Counted from the stretch's first letter, positions 17,482 through 26,530 are shown. The stretch: 64,000 bases of DNA from Bacteroides sp. M10 (GCF_014334015.1 NZ_CP060488.1:764501-828500); one strand, 5' to 3'. Translations and numbers: made by a program. The notes: generated from the letters alone by a model not told the origin.

Positions 17482-17604
17482 ATTAATTGTTTTCACAAGA
17501 AGTATTAACAGCTATCACCCCAAGTATTAACACTTTAGACTTCAGCCATTAATAATTGAAAAATCAGGTATTAACACATGAAAAATGGTGTGATAATACC
17601 TGAT
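17482..17604. repeat. 22-bp array with ATTAA core, ending in a hairpin
   Basis: ATTAA begins at 17482, 17504, 17526, 17548 and 17570, four successive steps of exactly 22 bp. Three units share the wider core GTATTAACA. The last unit is the left arm of an inverted repeat, ATCAGGTATTA (17563-17573) with TAATACCTGAT (17594-17604), an 11-bp stem that can continue with CACA/TGTG after one mismatch. Confidence 0.85.
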
Positions 17605-17712
17605 CAATGGTTTAATGTCATCTGAAACAACAGGTGAAACGAGCGTATAGATACAGATGAAAGAATCATGCCATATAAGTTTGCAAATGGCTTATCCATT
17701 AGGAAAGTTACA

Positions 17713-17915
17713 GTTTCCAATAGGACGAATTAAAGTTTCATGTAATGATACTAACTGTTTCCCGGTGAGAGACTATAGTTTCCCCGTAAGGAAACTACAT
17801 TTTCCCCGTAGGGAAACCATCGTTCCCCCATAGGGGAAACTTTAGTTTCAAGCCTGCGAACAGATTGTTTCACACCTCTAAACAGATTGTTTCAAGCCTC
17901 TAAACAAATTCAAGC
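17713..17915. repeat. Nine-to-ten-unit ~22-bp array with GTTTCC core
   Basis: Copies of GTTTC (or one-base variants) start at 17713, 17735, 17757, 17778, 17800, 17822, 17845, 17867 and 17889, with a weaker one near 17911. Steps are 22, 22, 21, 22, 22, 23, 22, 22 and 22. The middle units are dyads, for example GTTTCCCCGTAAGGAAAC at 17778 and GTTCCCCCATAGGGGAAAC at 17822. The last units share a different body, CTCTAAACAGATTGTTTCA. The array sits just before the 3' end of the rclA-like gene. No open frame spans it. Confidence 0.88.
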
Positions 17916-18034
17916 TGCCACTGACCGGAAATTAGCCAACCAGTAATCACGGGAAAAACACAACTTACCTGACAAGTGAAATCAGGATGGTCCCCACACA
18001 GCGTATGCAACTAGAAAGAGGTATTCTTACTACT

Positions 18035-19405
18035 TTATGAGAACAAATCATTCAACGCTTCGCTCATGCTGGGATGAGTAAAGATGAAATCACGCAGGAA
18101 AGTATAATCCTGACCTGTTTTCATTGCCATAGCAACTATATTGATGACTTCGCTGGCATCAGGCGCAAACAGCATACAACCTACTATTTTTCCCGTATTC
18201 TTATCTATGACAGCTTTCAGCAAACCGTCCGTCTCTCCCAATGTCTTCGCTCTCGGTATCGCCATAACAGGCAATTTCTTGATAATCACATCCAAATTCT
18301 GCTTACGAGCCTCATCCTCATTCAATCCGATACGCGCCAACGGAGGATCAATAAATACGGAGTAAGCAACCGGATTACGGTCACTTGTTTTCCGCTCCTT
18401 ATCTCCAAACAAATCTTCGCGGATAATCCGATAATCATCCAATGAAATATAGGTGAACTGCAAACCACCTTTCACATCACCCACGGCACGTATATTCGGA
18501 TTAGTTGTCTTCAGATATTCATCCACAATGATCGCTCCACGTGCATCCGTCTCCACTCCGGCAACTTCCAGATTCAGATCTTTCGTATTGGGTCTGCGCC
18601 CCGTAGCCAACAAAACAGCATCAGCCTCAAGTTCGAACACTTCACCAGTTTGTGAGTCAGAAAAGACAACGACAGCCCTATTTTCAACATGCTTCACAGA
18701 TTGTACCTTCGCGTTCATCCGAAAAACAATGCCCTTTTTCTCCAATGTTTCTTTTACACTTGCAGCAATATCACGGTCTTCACGAGCAATCAGTTCCGGA
18801 TAACTCTCAAGCACCGTCACCTGCGAACCGAACGAAGCATACATAGACGCAAACTCTAAGCCAATATAACCACCGCCAACAATAACCAGCCGACGGGGAA
18901 GATCGGTCAATTCCATGATTGAAGTACTAGTATAAACCAAAGAATTGTCCGCAACTCCTTCAATAGGCGGAATTATTGTTTCCGCTCCGGTGTTGATAAT
19001 TATTTGCTTTGATGTCAGCCATATTTCTTCAGTAGATGTACGGACAGAAACCACATCGGCAGATACAAAAGAACCTACACCTGTATAAACTGTTACATTA
19101 GGATGATCCGCCAGATTATGGTAATTCTTGCCTCTCAACGCACTTGTCACAGACTCCTTCACAGCAATAGCATTGCGATAAAACGCACTTCTTTCTTCAA
19201 ATGTGGAGTCTTTCATACCGGAAGCAATTTTAGCCTGATGAACCAACGTCTTTGTCGGAATACAGCCGATATTGATACACGTTCCTCCATACATTTTATC
19301 AGAACGTTCAACAATGGCGACTTTCCGCCCACGTTTTGCAAACTCTGCCGCAAGGGTCTTTCCTCCCTTACCGAAACCGATAATAATAACATCAAATGTA
19401 TTCAT
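18035..19405 (-). CDS. RclA-like pyridine nucleotide-disulfide oxidoreductase
   Basis: 456-residue FAD/NAD(P)H flavoprotein. The N-terminal FAD-binding site reads VIIIGFGKGGKTLAAEFAKRG, followed by the redox-active cysteines C43 and C48 (YGGTCINIGCIPTKTL), an NAD(P)-binding GGGYIGLEFASM and a C-terminal dimerisation domain ending FTHPSMSEALNDLFS. Sequence blocks such as NYHNLADHPN, GLQFTYISLDDYRI and the C-terminal motif follow E. coli RclA (YkgC) more closely than lipoamide dehydrogenase. RclA reduces Cu(II) and protects against reactive chlorine, so a role against host oxidants is inferred. No rclB/C/R homologues are adjacent, and no 2-oxoacid dehydrogenase genes are present. Confidence 0.88.
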   Translation of the reverse strand: MNTFDVIIIGFGKGGKTLAAEFAKRGRKVAIVERSDKMYGGTCINIGCIPTKTLVHQAKIASGMKDSTFEERSAFYRNAIAVKESVTSALRGKNYHNLADHPNVTVYTGVGSFVSADVVSVRTSTEEIWLTSKQIIINTGAETIIPPIEGVADNSLVYTSTSIMELTDLPRRLVIVGGGYIGLEFASMYASFGSQVTVLESYPELIAREDRDIAASVKETLEKKGIVFRMNAKVQSVKHVENRAVVVFSDSQTGEVFELEADAVLLATGRRPNTKDLNLEVAGVETDARGAIIVDEYLKTTNPNIRAVGDVKGGLQFTYISLDDYRIIREDLFGDKERKTSDRNPVAYSVFIDPPLARIGLNEDEARKQNLDVIIKKLPVMAIPRAKTLGETDGLLKAVIDKNTGKIVGCMLFAPDASEVINIVAMAMKTGQDYTFLRDFIFTHPSMSEALNDLFS

Positions 19406-19465
19406 ATCTATATAACTTTTAATGGGTTCAATACTTGCTTATTAGGTTAACAATGAATGATATTG

Positions 19466-19496
19466 CAAAGTTCGTCGCTTTCGAAGTAATAAACAA
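19466..19496 (-). promoter_or_regulatory. Candidate promoter of rclA-like gene
   Basis: Minus strand: TTG (19496-19494), 20 bases, then GAACTTTG (19473-19466). It deviates from TAnnTTTG at the first base; the spacing is canonical. Confidence 0.4.
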
Positions 19497-19559
19497 TAAC
19501 CATTTCGCCGGATAAATTAGCAATTATTCCCGTATAAAGTCAAAGTAATAAATAATCAA

Positions 19560-19597
19560 AAATCGCCGGAACAGATCAATGATCTGCCCGGCGATTT
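19560..19597 (-). terminator. Terminator after aspA
   Basis: Arms AAATCGCCGG and CCGGCGATTT (10 bp) enclose a second CAGATC/GATCTG stem. It lies 37 bases past the aspA stop. Confidence 0.85.
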
Positions 19598-19633
19598 CTC
19601 ATCTTAAACCAATCTCCACTTACTATATATCAA

Positions 19634-21067
19634 TCAACGATTCGGGTGAATGTCCAACTTCACCGGTTTAATCATATTCTCCGGTTTTAAGATAGTATCC
19701 AAGTCTTCTTTGGAAAGAATGTTATGCTCCAAAACAAGTTCATAAACTCCCTTCCCGGTTTCCAATGCTTCTTTGGCTATTTTGGTAGAGTTCTTATATC
19801 CGATCACCGGATTCAGGGCTGTCACTACTCCGATACTGTTATGCACATCTCTCCTGCATTTTTCTTCATTAGCCGTAATGCCGTCGATGCATAACGTGCG
19901 TAAAGTGTCGAAACCATTCATCAACAGATCGGCAGACTCGAAACAGCATTGTGCCATTACCGGCTCCATTGCATTCAGTTCCATTTGAGCTGCTTCACCG
20001 CTCATGGCCACACAAAGGTCATTTCCTATTACCTTGTAGGCCACCTGGTTCATCACTTCAGGGATCACCGGATTCACTTTTCCCGGCATGATGGAAGAGC
20101 CCGGCTGCATTGCCGGCAGATTGATTTCTCCCAATCCGCAACGCGGACCGGAAGCCAGCAACCGCAAGTCATTACATATCTTATTCATTTTAACAGCAAC
20201 ACGCCTCATCGCTCCCGAATAGCCTACCATGCAGGAAGTATCCGAAGTGGCTCCTACCAAATCGTCTGCAAGTTTGATATCCAATCCCGTAATCTTGCGC
20301 AAAGCGGCAATGCACTTCTCCGCATATTCCGGTTCGGCGGTGATTCCTGTTCCGATGGCCGTTGCTCCCATATTGACTGCCAGAAAATCCTGTGCGGCGA
20401 AATCGAGATTCTTCACTTCATGCGACAGAATACTTGCAAAGCCATTAAAGGTTTGCCCAAGAGTCATCGGTACGGCATCTTCCAGTTGGGTACGCCCCAT
20501 TTTGATGACATGTGCAAACTCATTCGCTTTCTTCCGGAAAGACTCGATCAGAACCTCCAAATGCTTAACCAATTTCAAATGAGTATAATACAGTCCAATG
20601 TGGATGGCTGTTGGATAAGCATCGTTGGTAGATTGCGAACGGTTGACGTGATCGTTAGGCGAACAGAATTGATATTCTCCCCGCTGATGCCCCATCAGTT
20701 CCAATGCCCGGTTGGCAATCACTTCATTGGCATTCATGTTGGTGGTCGTACCGGCTCCTCCCTGAATCATATCTACGGGGAACTGCTCGTGATGCTTTCC
20801 TTCGAGTATTTCTTTACAGGCTCTCAAGATAGCATCCGCTTGTTCTTCGGTTAATAAGTCCAGTTCACGGTTGGCAACGGTGGCTCCCATCTTCGTAATG
20901 GCCAATGCCTGAATGAACAAAGGATATTCATTCAAATGAAACTTGCTGATGCGAAAGTTTTCAATGCCACGGAGTGTCTGTACTCCATAGAGTGCACTTT
21001 CCGGCACTTCACGACTACCTATCAGGTCACTCTCTGTACGAGTTTTTTTTGATAAATTTTGTTCCAT
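19634..21067 (-). CDS. aspA: Aspartate ammonia-lyase (aspartase)
   Basis: 477-residue member of the fumarase/aspartase superfamily that converts L-aspartate to fumarate and ammonia. The family signature GSSIMPGKVNPVIPEV is intact and holds the catalytic serine loop. The N-terminal SREVPESALYGVQTLRGIENF and the substrate-binding GGAGTTTNMNANEV and TSNDAYPTA blocks are also present. GTTTN with downstream residues fits aspartase better than fumarase. It is divergent from dcuB-ansB-porin; together they handle asparagine, aspartate and fumarate in an anaerobe that respires fumarate. Confidence 0.93.
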   Translation of the reverse strand: MEQNLSKKTRTESDLIGSREVPESALYGVQTLRGIENFRISKFHLNEYPLFIQALAITKMGATVANRELDLLTEEQADAILRACKEILEGKHHEQFPVDMIQGGAGTTTNMNANEVIANRALELMGHQRGEYQFCSPNDHVNRSQSTNDAYPTAIHIGLYYTHLKLVKHLEVLIESFRKKANEFAHVIKMGRTQLEDAVPMTLGQTFNGFASILSHEVKNLDFAAQDFLAVNMGATAIGTGITAEPEYAEKCIAALRKITGLDIKLADDLVGATSDTSCMVGYSGAMRRVAVKMNKICNDLRLLASGPRCGLGEINLPAMQPGSSIMPGKVNPVIPEVMNQVAYKVIGNDLCVAMSGEAAQMELNAMEPVMAQCCFESADLLMNGFDTLRTLCIDGITANEEKCRRDVHNSIGVVTALNPVIGYKNSTKIAKEALETGKGVYELVLEHNILSKEDLDTILKPENMIKPVKLDIHPNR

Positions 21068-21213
21068 ATCGGTTGTTTTATAGTAATAACGTTTTCGTTA
21101 GTTCTTATAATAACCAACCAGCGATGTTATTGTTTTAATAAATATGCAAAAACTATTCAAAGACTTTTTTGTTGTAAATAGAAGAAAAAGAAAATACAAA
21201 GACAAGAATCGCT

Positions 21214-21221
21214 TATCTTTG
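21214..21221 (+). promoter_or_regulatory. -7 box upstream of dcuB
   Basis: TATCTTTG, 24 bases before the ATG at 21246. No clear TTG lies at the -33 position, so an activator may be needed. Confidence 0.5.
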
Positions 21222-21245
21222 TTTTTGAACTTAAAACAGCAATCT

Positions 21246-22556
21246 ATGATATTACAATTAGCATTTGTTCTGACAGCCATTATTATTGGCGCACGCCTGG
21301 GAGGTATCGGACTTGGCGTAATGGGAGGCGTAGGGTTGGCAATACTCACGTTCGTTTTTGGTTTACAACCCACTGCGCCTCCCATCGACGTTATGTTAAT
21401 GATTGCCGCCGTAATCTCTGCCGCTTCCTGCATGCAGGCAGCCGGAGGTTTGGACTATATGGTGAAACTGGCAGAACATTTGCTTCGTAAAAATCCTTCA
21501 CACGTCACTCTGCTTAGTCCGCTGGTGACTTACCTCTTTACTTTTGTAGCCGGAACCGGACACGTGGCTTATTCCGTGCTGCCGGTGATTGCAGAGGTTG
21601 CCACCGAAACAAAAATCCGTCCGGAACGTCCGTTGGGTATTGCCGTCATCGCTTCCCAGCAGGCCATTACAGCAAGTCCGATCTCTGCCGCTACGGTGGC
21701 ACTTCTCGGACTTTTAGCCGGATTCGACATTACCCTGTTCGACATTCTCAAAATTACGATTCCCGCCACCATCATCGGAGTGTTGGTAGGTGCTTTGTTT
21801 TCCATGAGAATCGGTAAGGAACTGGTGGAAGATCCCGAATATCAGAAAAGATTGAAAGAAGGTTTATTCAACAATAAAAAGGTGGAGATTAAAAATGTCA
21901 AGAACAAACGTTCGGCAATGATTTCCGTTATCATCTTTATACTGGCAACTGCTTTTATCGTGCTTTTCGGTTCTTTTGAAGGAATGCGCCCCAGTTTCCT
22001 GATTGATGGGGAAATTGTCACCTTGGGAATGTCTTCCATCATCGAAATCGTGATGTTGTCGGCTGCCGCAATTATCCTGTTAGTAACGAAGACGGACGGG
22101 ATCAAGGCAACGCAAGGTTCTGTATTTCCGGCAGGTATGCAGGCGGTGATTGCCATCTTCGGTATTGCCTGGATGGGAGATACCTTTCTTCAGGGAAATA
22201 TGGGACAGTTGACTCTCTCTATTCAGGGAATTGTGCAACAAATGCCGTGGTTGTTCGGTGTCGCCCTGTTTGTGATGTCTATCCTGCTATATAGCCAGGC
22301 TGCCACTGTCCGGGCACTCGTCCCTCTGGGTATTGCGTTGGGGATTTCTCCTTATATGCTGATCGCTTTATTCCCGGCCGTGAACGGATATTTCTTTATT
22401 CCGAATTATCCTACCGTGGTGGCTGCGATTAATTTCGACCGTACCGGGACAACAAAAATCGGCAAATATGTGTTGAATCATTCGTTCATGATGCCCGGTC
22501 TGGTATCGACCGTTGTGGCTATTGCACTGGGTTTGCTTTTTATACAAATATTCTAA
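21246..22556 (+). CDS. Anaerobic C4-dicarboxylate transporter (Dcu family)
   Basis: 436-residue inner-membrane protein, the size of DcuA/DcuB, with 10-12 hydrophobic segments. Family landmarks include ARLGGIGLGVMGGVGLAIL near the N-terminus, FVAGTGHVAYSVLPVIAEVA, SQQAITASPISAATVALL and PNYPTVVAAINFDRTGTTKIG near the C-terminus. Dcu carriers exchange aspartate, fumarate or malate for succinate during fumarate respiration. ATG 21246 is chosen because the 34 residues from an upstream in-frame ATG (21144) are basic, cross the -7 box and are not conserved. First gene of an operon with asparaginase (35-base gap) and a porin. It cannot be assigned to DcuA or DcuB from sequence alone. Confidence 0.92.
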   Translation: MILQLAFVLTAIIIGARLGGIGLGVMGGVGLAILTFVFGLQPTAPPIDVMLMIAAVISAASCMQAAGGLDYMVKLAEHLLRKNPSHVTLLSPLVTYLFTFVAGTGHVAYSVLPVIAEVATETKIRPERPLGIAVIASQQAITASPISAATVALLGLLAGFDITLFDILKITIPATIIGVLVGALFSMRIGKELVEDPEYQKRLKEGLFNNKKVEIKNVKNKRSAMISVIIFILATAFIVLFGSFEGMRPSFLIDGEIVTLGMSSIIEIVMLSAAAIILLVTKTDGIKATQGSVFPAGMQAVIAIFGIAWMGDTFLQGNMGQLTLSIQGIVQQMPWLFGVALFVMSILLYSQAATVRALVPLGIALGISPYMLIALFPAVNGYFFIPNYPTVVAAINFDRTGTTKIGKYVLNHSFMMPGLVSTVVAIALGLLFIQIF

Positions 22557-22591
22557 TAGATTCATATTATTAACCTAAACATCATTCAGTT

Positions 22592-23650
22592 ATGAAACAA
22601 TTCAAAAGCTTTGGACTGGTAGTAGTCACACTACTGTTTTCCGTAACTATGGCATTCGCTGCAAAACCGAATATTCATATTCTTGCTACGGGAGGAACCA
22701 TCGCGGGTACGGGAAGCTCGGCTACCGGAACCAGTTATACGGCAGGACAAGTTGCCATCGGTGCACTGCTCGATGCTGTACCCGAAATTAAAGACATCGC
22801 CAACGTAACCGGAAAACAGATTGTCAAAATCGGTTCGCAGGACATGAACGACCAGGTTTGGTTGACGCTTGCCAAGAAAATCAATGAACTACTGAAACGC
22901 CCGGACATTGACGGCATCGTGATTACTCACGGAACAGACACCATGGAGGAAACTGCTTACTTCCTGAATCTGACTGTCAAGAGTAACAAACCGGTGGTAT
23001 TAGTAGGCGCCATGCGTCCGTCTACCGCTCTAAGTGCCGACGGCCCGTTGAACCTTTACAATGCCGTTGTTACCGCAGCCGCAAAAGAATCGAAAGACAA
23101 AGGGGTATTGGTTGCCATGAACGGCCTGATCCTCGGAGCGCAGAGCACGGTTAAAATGAATACGGTCGATGTACAAACTTTCCAGGCTCCCAACTCCGGC
23201 GCACTGGGTTATGTACTGAACGGAAAAGTGTTCTACAACCAAGTAACGCTAAAGAAACATACTACCCAGTCCGTTTTTGATGTCACTCATCTGAACGCGC
23301 TTCCTAAAGTAGGTATCGTGTACAGCTATTCCAACATTGAGGCCGATATGGTAACTCCGATGCTTAGCAACGGGTACAAAGGCATCATCCACGCAGGAGT
23401 AGGAAACGGAAATATTCACCAGAACATCTTCCCGGTACTGACGGATGCCCGCCAAAAAGGTATTCTTGTCGTTCGTTCTTCCCGTGTCCCGACCGGACCT
23501 ACCACACTGGATGCAGAGGTGGACGACGCCAAATATCAGTTTGTGGCTTCGCAGGAACTGAACCCGCAGAAATCTCGTGTTTTGTTAATGCTTGCACTAA
23601 CAAAAACTACAGACTGGAAACAGATTCAGCAATATTTCAACGAATACTAA
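22592..23650 (+). CDS. ansB: Periplasmic type II L-asparaginase
   Basis: 352 residues. Signal peptide 1-23 (ends AFAA). The first catalytic block ILATGGTIAGTG holds the nucleophile Thr36; the second is ITHGTDTMEE, with Thr115 and Asp116. The mature length of about 329 fits the tetrameric type II enzymes of the periplasm. It hydrolyses asparagine to aspartate and ammonia outside the cytoplasm. The product can enter through the Dcu carrier encoded just upstream and be deaminated by the divergent aspartase. Confidence 0.95.
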   Translation: MKQFKSFGLVVVTLLFSVTMAFAAKPNIHILATGGTIAGTGSSATGTSYTAGQVAIGALLDAVPEIKDIANVTGKQIVKIGSQDMNDQVWLTLAKKINELLKRPDIDGIVITHGTDTMEETAYFLNLTVKSNKPVVLVGAMRPSTALSADGPLNLYNAVVTAAAKESKDKGVLVAMNGLILGAQSTVKMNTVDVQTFQAPNSGALGYVLNGKVFYNQVTLKKHTTQSVFDVTHLNALPKVGIVYSYSNIEADMVTPMLSNGYKGIIHAGVGNGNIHQNIFPVLTDARQKGILVVRSSRVPTGPTTLDAEVDDAKYQFVASQELNPQKSRVLLMLALTKTTDWKQIQQYFNEY

Positions 23651-23665
23651 AAACCTGACTTACTT

Positions 23666-24853
23666 ATGAAAAAATGGATATTCATGCTGCTCCTCGCGGG
23701 CAGCATACAGGGAGTATATGCTCAAAAAGCAGAGAAAAAGGAGAAATTCAATCCGAACACTCCCCTGTTTGAAGAGCTGACAGACGTGAAAAAGAAAACA
23801 GATAAATTCAATCTTTATCTGAATATGCAAGGGAGCTTTGACGCTCATTTCCAGAATGGTTTTCAGGAGGGTGACTTTAATATGCACCAACTTCGTATCG
23901 AAGCCAAAGGAAATATCAACAACTGGCTGTCTTACCGCTATCGTCAGCGCCTCAACCGCTCGAACGATGCAAACGGCATGATTGATAATCTCCCGACTTC
24001 TATCGACTATGCCGGAATCGGCATCAAGCTGAATGACCAGTTTAGTCTTTTTGCAGGAAAGCAATGTGCCGCATACGGTGGTATCGAGTTCGACCTGAAT
24101 CCGATCGACATCTATCAATACAGTGATATGATTGATTACATGAGTAATTTCATGACCGGATTGAATGTGGGTTATAACATTACTCCCGAACAGCAACTTA
24201 ACCTGCAAATATTGAACAGCCGTAACAGTTCTTTCGATAATACTTACGGAATCACAGAGGATGCCGAAGGCAATCTCCCCGATCTGAAATCGGGCAAAAT
24301 GCCACTGGTTTATACATTGAACTGGAACGGTAATTTCAATAATGTATTTAAAACCCGTTGGTCGGCTTCGGTCATGAACGAGGCAAAAAGTCACAATATG
24401 TATTATTATGCTTTAGGTAACGAGTTGAATCTTGGAAAATGGAATGCTTTTGTCGATTTCATGTATTCAAAAGAGGATATTGACCGCAAAGGAATTATTA
24501 CCAGTATCGTAGGTCGTCCGGGCGGACATAATGCTTTTGATGCGAACTATCTTTCGGTTGTTGCCAAATGTAATTACCGCTTTCTTCCGAAATGGAATGT
24601 TTTTGTGAAGGGTATGTATGAGACGGCTTCCGTAGGCAAGGCGTCCGAGGGAATAGAGAAGGGAAATTACCGTACTTCCTGGGGATATCTGGGCGGTATC
24701 GAATATTACCCGATGGAAACCAATCTGCACTTCTTTGTTACCTACGTGGGACGTTCGTATGATTTCACTTCCCGCGCCAAGGTGCTGGGACAGGAGAATT
24801 ACAGTACTAACCGTATTTCTGTAGGATTTATCTGGCAGATGCCTGTATTCTAA
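23666..24853 (+). CDS. Outer-membrane porin (OprP/OprO-like barrel)
   Basis: 395 residues. Signal peptide 1-19 (ends VYAQ), a short charged linker rich in Lys and Glu, then long amphipathic strands (QGSFDAHFQNGFQEGDFNMHQLRIEAKG, shown here as one segment type) and a terminal aromatic (WQMPVF). It belongs to the Bacteroidetes porin-like family that precedes or follows uptake genes. It starts 15 bases after ansB and ends before a strong terminator, so it is the third gene of the operon and a likely outer-membrane entry for asparagine or dicarboxylates. That substrate is inferred from context only. Confidence 0.8.
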   Translation: MKKWIFMLLLAGSIQGVYAQKAEKKEKFNPNTPLFEELTDVKKKTDKFNLYLNMQGSFDAHFQNGFQEGDFNMHQLRIEAKGNINNWLSYRYRQRLNRSNDANGMIDNLPTSIDYAGIGIKLNDQFSLFAGKQCAAYGGIEFDLNPIDIYQYSDMIDYMSNFMTGLNVGYNITPEQQLNLQILNSRNSSFDNTYGITEDAEGNLPDLKSGKMPLVYTLNWNGNFNNVFKTRWSASVMNEAKSHNMYYYALGNELNLGKWNAFVDFMYSKEDIDRKGIITSIVGRPGGHNAFDANYLSVVAKCNYRFLPKWNVFVKGMYETASVGKASEGIEKGNYRTSWGYLGGIEYYPMETNLHFFVTYVGRSYDFTSRAKVLGQENYSTNRISVGFIWQMPVF

Positions 24854-24885
24854 TCCTAAAGCAAGAAACCGAGCTGACAATAAAA

Positions 24886-24923
24886 AATGCCCGATAGCCT
24901 TCTTGCAAAGGTTATCGGGCATT
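24886..24923. terminator. Terminator of dcuB-ansB-porin operon
   Basis: 16-bp stem (24886-24901 with 24908-24923, core AATGCCCGATA / TATCGGGCATT, one G-U pair), 6-base loop, A run before and T-rich tail after. It may also serve the convergent gene at 24947. Confidence 0.9.
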
Positions 24924-24946
24924 CTTATATGTTCGGTCTTTTTAAA

Positions 24947-25168
24947 TCAATACTCTTCCTCGTTAAAGAAGAAATCCTCCTTACTAGGATAATCCGGCCA
25001 AATATCTTCGATACTCTCATAGATTTCGCCCTCATCTTCCATCTCTTGGAGATTCTCAATAACTTCAAGAGGAGCACCCGAACGCATGGCATAATCAATC
25101 AATTCGTCCTTGGTTGCCGGCCAGGGAGCATCTTCAAGTTTTGATGCTAGTTCCAATGTCCAATACAT
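24947..25168 (-). CDS. Small conserved acidic protein (DUF2795)
   Basis: 73 residues, strongly acidic at the C-terminus (EDFFFNEEEY). The core WPATKDELIDYAMRSGAP followed by LEVIENLQEM is the DUF2795 helix pair, common as a single small gene in Bacteroidetes. Function unknown. It has its own promoter. Confidence 0.85.
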   Translation of the reverse strand: MYWTLELASKLEDAPWPATKDELIDYAMRSGAPLEVIENLQEMEDEGEIYESIEDIWPDYPSKEDFFFNEEEY

Positions 25169-25221
25169 AATCTTGAGTATTTAAAATGAATACTAAATTT
25201 GTCTCGTTTTCTATTTTTCGG

Positions 25222-25252
25222 CAAAAGTATAATAAAATCTATCATTTCCAAC
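25222..25252 (-). promoter_or_regulatory. Bacteroides-type promoter of DUF2795 gene
   Basis: Minus strand: GTTG (25252-25249), 19 bases, TACTTTTG (25229-25222). The -33 part lies inside the 3' end of the adenosyltransferase gene. Confidence 0.7.
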
Positions 25253-25805
25253 TATTATCCCAAAATATTTCATTATTTTGCTCATCAAAATTAATTTTTC
25301 GGGATAATACAAACAAATAATCTGATAATCTGTTGACAAATGCTAATACTTCGGGAGAAATTGTACAAGTTTCGGACAAAGTCAGAATACGCCTTTCAGC
25401 TCTCCTGCAAATAGTACGGCAAACATGGCAAACGGCTGCTCCACGACTTCCGCCGGGAATGATGAAAGCGCAAAGTTCGGGCAGTTGTTCGTCCAGCTTA
25501 TCAATCTCCCGCTCAATATTCTCCACGTTTTCGGGAGTTATGATGCTGGCTGGTTTCAGTTGCGTTTTTTCCTGGTCGGTGGCCAGGTGTGAACCGATGG
25601 CAAATAGCTTATGCTGAATGCTCAAGATGAAATCACGATCTGATTCATCCTGCAGATAGGTGTTCAACCATCCTAAATGAGAATTTAGTTCATCCACAGT
25701 TCCGTAAGCTTCCAGACGGATATGGGTCTTTGGAACGCGACTTCCGCCGACAAGACTGGTAGTTCCTTTATCTCCGGTCTTTGTATATACAAGGCTCTTT
25801 TTCAT
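25242..25805 (-). CDS. Cob(I)alamin adenosyltransferase, PduO type
   Basis: 187-residue helical-bundle enzyme that transfers the adenosyl group of ATP to cob(I)alamin, making coenzyme B12. The N-terminal ATP-binding block [20 protein letters not shown] is diagnostic; further landmarks are [14 protein letters not shown] and the RxxCRRAERR region ([14 protein letters not shown]) with the conserved Arg and Glu. B12-dependent enzymes such as methylmalonyl-CoA mutase are expected in Bacteroides but are not in this window. 44 bases separate it from the upstream methyltransferase-like gene. Confidence 0.95.
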   Translation of the reverse strand: MKKSLVYTKTGDKGTTSLVGGSRVPKTHIRLEAYGTVDELNSHLGWLNTYLQDESDRDFILSIQHKLFAIGSHLATDQEKTQLKPASIITPENVENIEREIDKLDEQLPELCAFIIPGGSRGAAVCHVCRTICRRAERRILTLSETCTISPEVLAFVNRLSDYLFVLSRKINFDEQNNEIFWDNSWK

Positions 25806-25849
25806 AATCTTCTCTTTACAGTTATTATAAGGTAAACGTACAAAGGTTC

Positions 25850-26473
25850 TTAGAAGTTGACAATATACTGCTGTTTTATCTTCGTTTTATCAAAAAATAG
25901 TAAACCGACGTCGTAGAGGTCGAAGGTGATGCCTACTCTTTCATCAGCCTGCAGCTTTTTCCAAAGTGCTTTCATCTCTTTGGAATAGCAGATGCCATGG
26001 ACTACAAATACACTTTTAGGAGTGGTGCGATGTGCACAAACCCGGAAGACTTCTTCCAGTAAATCGGGATTCCGGTAGTCATTCAGATACAGAAAGTCGA
26101 CTGAAGTGTCTGCATCCAGAAACAGTTCCGACAAGTCGGAAGCAAAGAGGTAGGAAGCCGATGGTTTAGCAGATTGTAAGTAGAGGGTTGTGGACGAAGG
26201 ACGCCCAACTTCTATAATCGTAGCAGGCTGCACTTTGTTCACCAACCGGAACAGGAAACGGTTTACCTTTTGAGAACCTTTAGTCCACCCACGCTCTCTT
26301 ATCATCTTTTTTTGTTCTTTTTTCAAAGAAGAATAGGAATAGTAAGGCATCTTCTCATAAATCACATCGGTAATCAGGCTAAAAGCAAAAGGGGAATGTA
26401 CGCCATATCCGCAACGATAACGAAAGCGGGAAAGCCAGATAAAAGGTCTTTTTATACAGAGTAGAAGATTCAT
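25850..26473 (-). CDS. Class I SAM-dependent methyltransferase-like protein
   Basis: 207 residues. The N-terminal [20 protein letters not shown] is characteristic of a Bacteroidetes family with a Rossmann methyltransferase fold. The glycine-rich SAM loop is replaced by a weak [14 protein letters not shown], with the glycine spacing not of the usual ExGxGxG form. The C-terminus ([14 protein letters not shown] followed by KQQYIVNF) is as in the family. The degenerate SAM loop makes activity uncertain; the substrate is unknown. Confidence 0.7.
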   Translation of the reverse strand: MNLLLCIKRPFIWLSRFRYRCGYGVHSPFAFSLITDVIYEKMPYYSYSSLKKEQKKMIRERGWTKGSQKVNRFLFRLVNKVQPATIIEVGRPSSTTLYLQSAKPSASYLFASDLSELFLDADTSVDFLYLNDYRNPDLLEEVFRVCAHRTTPKSVFVVHGICYSKEMKALWKKLQADERVGITFDLYDVGLLFFDKTKIKQQYIVNF

Positions 26474-26530
26474 AAAACAATCATTCGTATTTTTATTCTC
26501 CCGACAAAGATATATTTTTTTATTGAAAAA

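Noticed and set aside
17482..17915. CRISPR array
   Set aside because: Period of 22 bp leaves no room for 30-bp spacers; units are degenerate and no cas genes are present.
17482..17915. Plasmid-type iteron origin
   Set aside because: Spacing fits iterons, but no Rep gene, DnaA boxes or plasmid genes are near, and similar arrays lie at 1.3 and 32.1 kb. Kept only as an alternative.
19949..20854. 301-codon frame opposite aspA
   Set aside because: Antisense shadow of a gene with all aspartase motifs; the product is His/Ser/Arg-rich with no fold.
23660..24394. 244-codon frame opposite the porin gene
   Set aside because: Antisense shadow; the porin frame has signal peptide, strands and terminal aromatic residue.
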